This document shows positions 17,865 through 24,954 of a stretch of 32,129 nt of DNA, in pieces. The notes beneath the pieces are model-generated. The model made no database searches. It worked only from the letters and a program-made list of their open reading frames with translations, and was not told the origin of the DNA. The DNA comes from Balamuthia mandrillaris (Eukaryota; Discosea; Longamoebia; Balamuthiidae). Every line of letters begins with the position of its first letter. Position 1 is the stretch's first letter. A program made the position numbers and the translations under genes. The stretch spans positions 1-32,129 of the forward strand of contig JAVKOQ010000502.1 of NCBI GenBank assembly GCA_031835245.1, in the 5' to 3' direction.

Positions 17865-18426
17865 CGGCTCTTTCCCTCTTCTCTTTTGGCTTTTTTCTTT
17901 CCCTGCTAACAAAACAAACGATAAAACAAGGAAAACAAAGATATCGCCAAAGTGCTCTCTTCTTTTGGCGTGGACAATCCTACCGAGGCAGAGGTCAACT
18001 CCATCAAGGCCGCCGTCGATACTCTCCGCAGCAACCCCAACGACGGGGTGGAGCACGTTCCAATCGCCATCGGTGAGGTCATATCTAAACGTGCCAACAT
18101 CGCATGGACCACTCCCGGCCATACTGGTGTGGACGTCAACTTGTACTCTTGGGGAACTGGTAAGGAGACCTTTTCAGAGGGTCATTGGAACAATCATGAG
18201 GTTGGCCAGAAGCTGGCCGCTTTGTTTGAGTTTGACTTGAAAGCCGTGACGAAGGAATTGAGGTTTGCCCTTTTATCACTTGGTTTTTTGTTCGAGATTC
18301 ATTTTCTTACATGGAATGCTGCTGCTGCTATCCTACAGTTCTCAACCACCCTACCCGCCAAACTATCAGCCACACCAACGAGCCGACGATGAGGATGAGC
18401 ATCATCCCAGGTCCTATCACGATTGA
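15852..18426 (+). CDS. Alkaline phosphatase, type II membrane protein (Pho8-like)
   Basis: Predicted phosphomonoesterase of 601 residues facing a lumen (vacuole or cell exterior). Nine exons: 15852-15970, 16057-16541, 16646-16769, 16865-17070, 17164-17304, 17377-17541, 17604-17749, 17931-18262, 18339-18426, all GT-AG and in phase. An acidic and Ser-rich cytosolic N-terminus precedes one helix (FFILCLALFGAICVISASVL, about 82-105), then the catalytic domain. Active-site elements are all present: MVSDGFGPAS (metal Asp), TDSAAGATAYACGLKTYN with the nucleophile Ser near 199 (created by the exon 2/3 join), LVVTSYLSHATPAAF, VEGSRIDMAGHKND, TSDHSTGGLTLG and PGHTGVDVNLYSWG. The order and the N-terminal anchor match yeast vacuolar Pho8. 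The last exon adds a Pro/His-rich polar tail. ATG 15852 is the first in the frame, with GTGTCGTCAT 52 bases upstream. Confidence 0.95.
17769..17862 (+). repeat. (TC)47 microsatellite in alkaline phosphatase intron 7
   Basis: An uninterrupted 94-base dinucleotide run in the intron 17750-17930, starting 19 bases after the donor; the pyrimidine strand is the sense strand. A TGCTAAC branch-point-like sequence follows at 17904-17910. Confidence 0.97.
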
Positions 18427-18449
18427 GGGCAAAGCCTCGAGTCGACATG

Positions 18450-18542
18450 TTTGTGTCGACAAAATTTAAGTCGGCAAATGACCAATGCGCAATGGTTAGG
18501 TTTGGCGGTGGTCCTTGTCGACACAAATTCACCCCGCCAAAA
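18450..18542. promoter_or_regulatory. Nested inverted repeats downstream of alkaline phosphatase
   Basis: TTTGTGTCGACAA (18450-18462) is matched by its exact inverse TTGTCGACACAAA (18515-18527). Interleaved, TTTGGCGGTG (18501-18510) faces CACCCCGCCAAAA (18530-18542). The TTTGGCGG core resembles an E2F site. It may be a promoter for rightward transcription; function is inferred. Confidence 0.45.
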
Positions 18543-18924
18543 GTAGCAGGGAAGCGCAGGGACTATTTTTGCTGCCCTTTTGTCCCTGACCATTTCTTTT
18601 CAGCCAAATAAAAAGCTCCGTTCCCTTTCCGTGAGTTTTCTCCAACCTTTTCCCTCCAATGGCAATGCGAGAAACTTCCGCAAATTTCTCCCTCCCATAA
18701 TGCAAAGCCGCATTTCGGTTGCCTCTTGCCCCACCATAAATTCGTGCGCTTTCCTCCCCTTCTTATTCTTTCCGCATACAACACACCTACACGTTTTTCC
18801 CCCTTCTCTCTCACTTACAATGACACACTGCTACTTTTTTACACACAAAAATAAACCGCTTCACGAAACGTCTGTTCCCCCAACGACTGGTGACTGACTG
18901 ACTGCCAATCTACCCGTTGAGCGC

Positions 18925-18931
18925 TATAAAG
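18925..18931 (+). promoter_or_regulatory. TATA-like element at the left end of the pyrimidine-rich block
   Basis: TATAAAG in a GC-flanked context (GAGCGC before it), very like the element upstream of RPB5 (GAGC then TATAAAAG). If used, transcription would start near 18955 and enter the first pyrimidine-rich segment. Confidence 0.35.
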
Positions 18932-19800
18932 ATTTCTTCCTGCTCGTTGATTGCACTTATTCCCCCAGAACATAAGCACTGCCCTGTTATTCTTCACGGC
19001 CTATCTCGAGACCTTGGAGTAGCCTCCCCTGTGGGCTTAAGTCTTGCTCTTCTTTGGCCGTGTGCGTCTCTTCCCTTGTAACGAAACGGTTCTTAGTTTG
19101 CACAAGTTTGGAGTTTTCAGCGGTGTTCTGCCCCTGTGCCGTTCTACTTTCTCTTGCCTTGCTTTCGCATGAGGCCTGTTTTCGGCGCAACGCCTGGGCT
19201 ACCCCGTCACGTCGCGCGATGCGCTACCCTGGTACATTCGAACGAACCCTTTCCCCTTTCGGCGCCACGTGGTGCTCGTAACCTTTTTGCGGCCGGCACC
19301 TCCTGTTTGGCTAGATTCTCGTGTTTGCAAGTTATTGTTCGTCCAGCGTATCAGCTAGCTCTGCTTTTTTCTTTCTGTCTTCTTCCTGCGCTACTCTTCT
19401 CCGTCACACCGACCTCTTCTCTTTCGAATCGTCTTCAATCTATTCTTCTGCTATCCTTGTTCCAACTCCAAGCGCCCATCAATCACCCTCCCTCCCTCTA
19501 TCATTGCACACAATTCACGTTGTTCGGACCCTCTTCCTTCCTGCTAACTCATTTTCAATCCAAGCCACTCTTGCAACGGTAAGTTTTTGTCGAACGGAAG
19601 AGGGAGGAACTCCTTGCATAGACCCACACAAAATTTTGCAACTTTGCCACAACTACCATCTTCTGCACTACTCCTGTCTCTGGGCACTAATCGCCAACCA
19701 ACTCTTTTGCTTCTTTACTGCGTTATGGATAACAACACACAACAAATCAACCCATCCTATGATAGCTTGTTTTACCGCCTGCACCATGCGACTTGCCTTT

Positions 19801-20150
19801 GGACCTGCCGACTGCCCGAGGACCCGTGGACTTGCCTGGCCGACCGACGACCTGTGGACCTGCGCCGAGGACCTGAGGACCCGTGGACTTGCCCGGCGGA
19901 CCAGTGGACCTGTGAACCTGCCGACCTACCGACTTGCCGACTGAGGACTTTTGCCCAGCCGACCCGAGGACCTGCCGCCGACTGAGGACCTGTGGACCTG
20001 CCGACGTGCCTATGGAGGACTTGCCTGGCCGACCCGAGGACCCGTGGACCCGTGGACCCGTGGACCTGCCGCCGATTGAGGACCTGTGGACCTGCCGACG
20101 TGCCGACGGAGGACTTGCCTGGCCGACCCGAGGACCCGTGGACTTTCAAC
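19801..20150 (+). repeat. GAC-rich tandem repeat with a 94-bp higher-order period
   Basis: About 350 bases built from short units such as GAGGACCTGTGGACCTGCC. Two long near-identical copies start at 19971 and 20065, a period of 94 bases, and differ at only a few positions over about 75 bases. Within them GGACC/GGACT recurs about every 9-10 bases, with GGACCCGTGGACCCGTGG stutter near 20038-20062. All frames are open for stretches, but no known protein repeat results. Confidence 0.8.
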
Positions 20151-21282
20151 TCTAGCAGAGCACCTGCGTACTTACCATCCCTTTCGTAGTCTTAGAATCC
20201 CTTCTATTTGTCCCGTGGCGTACAAGCTTCAACCTGCACTTCCGGTCATTGTGCTTCAACATTCCTAATCGCCCATTGCGCCCTTCTCCCTCATACGATG
20301 ATAACTTTTCTTTCCGCCGCAGATGTTCGATCTCACCCTTCAGCACTGCTCACCATCTTTCATCATCATCATTCTTCCGCACATCGTGGCCCGGCTTGGG
20401 GCTCAGTTTCTTGCGTTTGTCGCAGGAGCTTGCCTGTGGCTGACGATTGCAAGGTTTCAACATCATCTCTGCTTTCTGTTTTATACTTGCGGCTACCACC
20501 ATTACGACGATTCTTTATCATTGCGCTCAGCACTCAGTTCTCTCGGCTATTTGGCCTGGCTGTTGCTTGACGAATGGAATCTGCCAACGACGACGGTTTG
20601 TTTTTCTGCACCTACTCTTCGACGTTACGTTTCCTCCATCCTTCTCGACAACATCCTGTTCTCTATTTTGTTCGCTTATTGCTGCTACAACCGATTCGTG
20701 ACGACAACAAACTTGCCTCCTCCCTGGTTATATTTTCTCTCTTTTCCGCCCAGCATCCCTTACGCAACTCTCAACCCTTCGCTTTACGGTTCATTTCATC
20801 TGACACGGAACTCCTCAGCCTTGTTCTTTTTCCCCAACACGCCTACATATCGATGTCTGCACTTCGTTACTGTTGCTGCTTCTCCCTTAGGCACTCTTCT
20901 TGCTGGTACTCCCCTGATTTTCTCGTTTCTTCGTTCTTTTCTTCAGGAATTCTGGGGAATGTGTTCTTCTTTAGTCATCCTTTCCTTCCTTCTGGTTGCC
21001 TCGCTCGTTCAGGTTCTTTTGTTACGATCTTCACTGCTTTCTTTTCTCCTGCATCCTACGCTCTACTCCTTTTTCTATCTACTCTCTCCTCTCCTTCAAC
21101 GAGGTAAGTTTTACGACATAACCAACTTGCCATGCGACGAACCCCGGCAACATCCACTACCTGACTTCAACCTTTTGCTTTCCTGACCAACCTCTTTGCT
21201 CTTTCACTCGTACTTTTTCCATCTTCTCCTGCTTCTTACTGATGAGAGAGCTACGCCTCACTTCTACGTTTTTCTGTACCTG

Positions 21283-21445
21283 GGATGGCCCGACCGCGAA
21301 CCTGCCACTGATTGAGGACTACTGAGGATTTGTGGATATTGCTACCCCGTGAACGGAGGACCTGATGGACCAACGGGTTACCCGTCGCCAACCACGGACT
21401 TGTTGTCAACCCGTTTGTGGAACAGTAACTAGGACGAACTACTGT
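21283..21445 (+). repeat. Degenerate relative of the GAC-rich repeat
   Basis: Contains GAACCTGCC, GATTGAGGAC, GGAGGACCTGATGGACC and similar pieces of the block at 19801-20150, more diverged and without a clear period. It occupies the same position relative to the next pyrimidine-rich segment as the first block does. Confidence 0.45.
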
Positions 21446-22278
21446 GGCCCGGTGCGCCAACTGCGAACTACGGCAACGATGAAACCCTCCAAGGCCTTCT
21501 TTTCGCCATCTACAAATCTAACAAGAAGCGGCTAATAACTTTGCTTCTTACACAACTCCTCTTGCTTGACGCTTTGCTCGTGCGTCAGTCTTCCTCGCGC
21601 TCCACACAAAGTCAGCGACGCACATCTTCCTTCTTCGTTGTGGATCTGTGCGTTGCTGTTCTCTCCTTCACTCGACAGCGGTGCTTCTACTACAGAGCCA
21701 CTCCTCCTGTTATTGACACTTTCGCATGACCCCCCGTCGTCAGGCATTCTCAGCAATTTTTATTTCGTTTTTCCTTCGCTCTCAACAGCCTTGTTTTCCC
21801 ACCCCGACGATTTTCTAGACCTTTCCTTTCTCTTCTTCGCTGTGCTTCCGGCTATCTCGCAGCTCTTTTTTTACCCTACCGAAACGTTCATCAACTTCGA
21901 CTCTTTCGATTCCAGTTTCGTTTTATGCTTGTCTGACTGCGCCGTTCGACCTGTACCAACGCCTTCGTACGCTTTGGCACTCTATAGAGCTTCCACCTTG
22001 CTTTTCTACCAACTCTCTCCCTCGGAGTACCGTCATTGTCTTCGCTTTGTCTTCTTCTACTCCGCGCTTTTGCCGCCTTCAACGCAGTCTTCTTCCCCAT
22101 CGCGTTCCCTCCCTTGTCTTGCCCTCGTTTTTTCTCATCGTTAACTCTTCGCTTTGCCCTACAACGAAAGCCTCGCCTCTGCCTCTTTTATTGTTTCAAT
22201 GCGCTCACTTCTTTTTTTCTAACTACACCCAACTGCTCCCACAACGACAAACACACAGCGCCTTTCCAACCAACACTC

Positions 22279-22396
22279 TACCCAGTTGTGTCACCTCATG
22301 ATGCTTTGATACTGGCAACGTAAGTGGAAGGGGAGAGTCCCATTCTCCCTTTTCCTTGCTTCTTGATGCTGCACGATGAGGTGACATAACTGGGTA
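22279..22396. other. Nested hairpin, about 118 nt
   Basis: The outer arms TACCCAGTTGTGTCACCTCAT (22279-22299) and the inverse at 22376-22396 pair over 21 bases with only one G.U wobble when read as + strand RNA. After two mismatches TGC pairs again. An inner imperfect stem (GGAAGGGGAG at 22326-22335 against CTCCCTTTTCC at 22345-22355) sits in the loop, as does a GTAAGT at 22320. It could be a structured RNA, a small-RNA precursor or a short foldback element. Confidence 0.55.
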
Positions 22397-22443
22397 CTAT
22401 TTGGGTTTTGTTGCTTTTCTCTTGGTCTAGCAGAGAGCAAAGG

Positions 22444-22445
<2 letters not shown>

Positions 22446-22476
<31 letters not shown>
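22446..22476. repeat. (CT)n microsatellite
   Basis: About 30 bases of CT on the + strand, just right of the hairpin and outside any gene I can call. Confidence 0.9.
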
Positions 22477-22556
22477 TCTCTTCGCTTCCCTGAGGAAACA
22501 AAGGATGAAAGTTTTAAAAGTACAGGAACATGACTCGCCTTGGTTTGTTGGTATTT

Positions 22557-22754
22557 TTACAAGGCTTGCAAGATGCCAGTGAACAACCTTCTATCCCCGT
22601 CCTTCCTCTCCGTGACGCTCAAGTGAATGGCAATCATGCGGCCATCCTTGTGCAAGCCAACCACATCTCTGCCCGTGCCAATGACCCTCGCCTTGCCCGT
22701 CTTGAGGTACGTGGCCAAGTACTGGTGGTGGCGGTTCCTATCAGGGGCGGGCAT
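22557..22754 (-). pseudogene. PAS-domain fragment
   Basis: From ATG 22754 the - strand encodes 65 residues ending at a stop at 22557. The sequence has the hallmark C-terminal half of a PAS sensor domain: YLATYLKTGKARVIGTGRDV, then VGLHKDGRMIAIHLSVTE, then GDRRLFTGILQAL, with LLMPAPDR just before it. The N-terminal half of the fold is not found upstream, and no 3' splice site that would join an earlier exon is evident in the roughly 70 bases before the homologous part. A truncated duplicate of a larger PAS signalling gene is the simplest reading; an independent short protein is less likely. Confidence 0.6.
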
Positions 22755-22832
22755 CAGCAGGGAGCGGCACACATGTCGTTTGTTTTAAAGCATTGCGAGC
22801 GGGTTGTGTTAAGTTATTGTTGGGATGATTAA

Positions 22833-23128
22833 ATGAAAATGGTGTTCAGAGAACCCCAAACACAATAGCTGTGACGGGAGGGGGTAGATGTAAAAGGACC
22901 CAGCGGAGCAACTCCAGCAACCATCTTCTCGTCCCCAACATTGGCTCTGATCAAGCGTACAATCTGTTCTTTCTAGCTTGATATATGTATGCAGAGTTTG
23001 TTGAAACGGTCGCCCTCTTGGGGTACTCTTTTTGTGGCAAATCGATACCGTCGGCAAGTTCACCAGATACGACCATACCACCAGAATATGAGCTTGCCTT
23101 AAGGCAGCAAGCAAGTGCATCAGATGTC
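22833..23128. other. Upstream flank of the 5S gene with a 5S-like 5' piece
   Basis: No protein gene seen. At 23065-23087 the sequence reads AGATACGACCATACCACCAG, similar to the first bases of 5S rRNA (GGATACGGCCATAC in the gene at 23129), but the rest of a 5S sequence does not follow. Confidence 0.3.
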
Positions 23129-23247
23129 GGATACGGCCATACTGCGGAGAAAGCACCGCTTCCCGTCCGATCAGCGAAGTTAAGCTCCGCCAGGCGATGT
23201 CAGTACTGGGGTGGGTGACCACCCGGGAATCCATCGTGCTGTATCCT
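23129..23247 (+). rRNA. 5S ribosomal RNA
   Basis: Complete 119-nt gene. Its ends pair as the 5S terminal helix (GGATACGG with the final CTGTATCCT). The interior has the conserved GCGAAGTTAAGC, the internal promoter region CGCCAGGCGATG, GTACTGGGGTGGGTGACC and CCGGGAATCC. It differs at only a few sites from the Acanthamoeba 5S sequence as I recall it. Transcribed by RNA polymerase III from the internal promoter; a T-run follows directly. Confidence 0.97.
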
Positions 23248-23249
23248 CC

Positions 23250-23256
23250 TTTTTTT
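23250..23256 (+). terminator. RNA polymerase III T-run terminator of the 5S gene
   Basis: Seven T residues begin three bases after the end of the 5S sequence. Confidence 0.85.
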
Positions 23257-23400
23257 CTTCGCTCCAACAGCATTCGCACTTTTGGCGGGAAAAGCATATG
23301 TGTCGACAACAATAAATATATTCAGCGAATGATCGATAATTTTGTATTTTTTTTACTTTAAAAAAAAGTAAAGAAAAAAAGCGTAGCGAGAAGAGGCGAA

Positions 23401-24001
23401 ATGGGTCGTATCGAGAGGTATCTGGAGATGGCGGGAGAGGAGGCGGCCAAGAGCCCTATGGGCATGAAGCACGGCGCGTTGCTGGTGAAAGGGGGCAAGG
23501 TCTTGGCCAAAGGGCACAACCACTACAGGAGCAGGCTTAGCCGCAGGAACGTGTGCAGCACCCACGCCGAACTTCAAGCCCTGGTACGAGAGAAGTGAAC
23601 CATGAAAAGAACGAAGAAGAGAAGAGAAGAGAGAGAACACAACACTCCCTAACGATTCTCGTCTAACATTTTGTGCTTTATCATCAATAGTATTATTTTG
23701 AACGAGGCCCAACAGCGGAAGAAGAAGAAGAAGCATAAAAATCTGACCAAAGGAATGGACCTCATCGTCGTTCGTCTTGCAGCAACGTCAGGCGACTTTG
23801 CCCCATCCAAGCCCTGTCGCGACTGCTTGCAAGCGCTCAAACGCGCGCAAGTGCATCGCGTTACCTACACGACCGGCTGCAGAGACGTCCTTTGCGCCAC
23901 GGAGAAGGTCAGCTGCATGAACGAAGAGGAGGCCATCGTGACCTCGAAGCGACAGGAGATGGAGCTCCTGAGGTTGAGGGATAAGAAAAACAAGATAATA
24001 T

Positions 24002-24003
<2 letters not shown>
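23401..24003 (+). CDS. Zinc-dependent cytidine/deoxycytidylate deaminase family protein
   Basis: Predicted 156-residue hydrolytic deaminase. Exons 23401-23583 and 23716-24003, joined in phase 0. The zinc site is split over the two exons: THAE (His ligand and proton-shuttling Glu) in exon 1 and SKPCRDC (two Cys ligands) in exon 2. Around it lie KHGALLVKGGKVLAKGHNHYRSR before the first motif, VVRLAATSGDFAPSKPC leading into the second, and RVTYTTG after it, as in the CMP/dCMP and tRNA-editing deaminase superfamily. A Lys-rich run (KKKKKHK) falls between the motifs at the exon join. The substrate (free nucleotide, RNA base or other) cannot be told from this. An A/T-rich inverted repeat and a T-run lie just upstream. 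Confidence 0.87.

Positions 24004-24007
<4 letters not shown>

Positions 24008-24039
<32 letters not shown>
24008..24039. repeat. (GA)n microsatellite after the deaminase stop
   Basis: About 32 bases of GA on the + strand, starting 5 bases after the stop codon, so it is probably in the 3' UTR. It is the one tract here that is purine on the sense strand of the adjoining gene; it is not intronic. Confidence 0.9.
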
Positions 24040-24041
<2 letters not shown>

Positions 24042-24251
24042 GTTTGGCAAAAAAAAAAAGTAAATAAAAATAATGTTGCATAAAACAAAAACAAAAACGG
24101 GGCCGGTGTAGGCAGGAGACATACGGCATATAGAACCTGAGACATCGGAAGCTCCTACAACCGGCCTTCTTTCTAACGAAAGAGAGAGGGAAGCAAGGCC
24201 TGGGGTGAAGGTGAAGGATAAAAAGAAGCAGAAAGCAGAGGAATACGCAAC

Positions 24252-24264
24252 AAAAAATAAAAAA
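24252..24264 (-). terminator. RNA polymerase III terminator of tRNA-Leu
   Basis: On the - strand two runs of six T follow within 18 bases of the tRNA 3' end. Confidence 0.7.
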
Positions 24265-24269
24265 TAATT

Positions 24270-24350
24270 GCACGGAGTGGGATTTGAACCCACGCATCCG
24301 AAGATAATAGCACCTGAAGCTACCGCCTTAGACCGCTCGGCCATCCGTGC
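24270..24350 (-). tRNA. tRNA-Leu (anticodon CAG), no intron
   Basis: Class II tRNA of 81 nt. Acceptor stem GCACGGA/TCCGTGC is fully paired and followed by A73 in the flank, as expected for leucine. D arm GCC/GGC, anticodon stem GTAGC/GCTAT with loop TTCAGGT giving anticodon CAG, variable arm ATC-TTCG-GAT, T arm GTGGG-TTCAAAT-CCCAC. A box TGGCCGAGCGG and B box GGTTCAAATCC are present. Confidence 0.97.
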
Positions 24351-24468
24351 GCAATGAAACTAATTTGCAGATGATAAGATGGAAATTACCAATTCCAGAA
24401 GCTCTGTGCAAGCAAGCAGCTCCGTTTTGTTTATCAGCAGAAGCAGCAACAGAAAAACAAAAAAAAAA

Positions 24469-24919
24469 ATGGCAACGATGACGATGGAGGCGTTGGTGGA
24501 GCGAGCCACGGATAGCTTGCTTCTGGGTCCTGACTGGGACGTCATTTTGCAGATCGTGGAGCTTCTCAAATCTAGACCTCGCTCGTAAGTTTCTTTTGGT
24601 TTTTTTGAAAAAGAAAGGAGAGAGAGAAACTCTACGTTTTTTGTTGTTGTGGATCATCAAACTACTGTGGCTCTCTCTTCTCTTCTCTTTTCTTTGCTTC
24701 TCGCCTCCCTCTTCTTCCTTCTCTCTGACTTTGGGGTGTGCAGCATTCCAGATGCCTTGGCAACGCTGCAATTGCGACTCGAGCATCCTGACAAAGAAGT
24801 CAATCTTCGTGCTCTGGAGGTACCTACCTCCTTAAAATCGATCTTCGCTCTCTTCACTCTGCTCTTGTTCTCTCCTATTTTCTTCTATCTTTCTGTTGCT
24901 CTCTCGTTCTGTTTTGCTG

Positions 24920-24954
<35 letters not shown>

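Larger units (their letters stand above)
18427..22556 (+). other. 4.1-kb region without a recognisable protein gene, pyrimidine-rich on the + strand; candidate non-coding transcription unit
   Basis: No conserved domain was found in any frame on either strand. Long open stretches exist, including one of 287 codons at 20323-21186 with hydrophobic, low-specificity content, but A- and G-poor sequence rarely makes stop codons, so these are expected by composition. Visible structure: a palindromic block (18450-18542); a TATA-like TATAAAG at 18925; three pyrimidine-rich segments (about 18950-19579, 20160-21103, 21480-22320), each ending at a strong GTAAGT donor-like hexamer (19580, 21105, 22320); a GAC-rich tandem block between the first two and a degenerate version between the second and third; and a nested hairpin at the end. 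This could be a spliced long non-coding RNA, or a decayed repeat array. I see no reverse transcriptase, transposase or terminal repeats. Confidence 0.45.

Noticed and set aside
19772-20149. Arg/Gly/Ser-rich repetitive protein on the minus strand
   Set aside because: The frame has no ATG and simply translates the GAC-rich tandem repeat.
20323-21186. 287-codon hydrophobic open frame that could be a membrane protein
   Set aside because: The sequence is pyrimidine-rich, so stop codons are rare in all three + frames here. Hydrophobicity follows from T-rich codons, and no conserved motif or splice context supports coding. Conservation data would be decisive.
18427-22556. Possible transposon or retroelement filling the gene-free block
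   Set aside because: I found no transposase, reverse transcriptase, integrase or capsid-like motif, and no terminal repeats or target duplications at its edges by eye.
22530-22832. Plus-strand 100-codon frame
   Set aside because: It is the antisense shadow of the PAS-domain fragment, which has clear homology on the minus strand.
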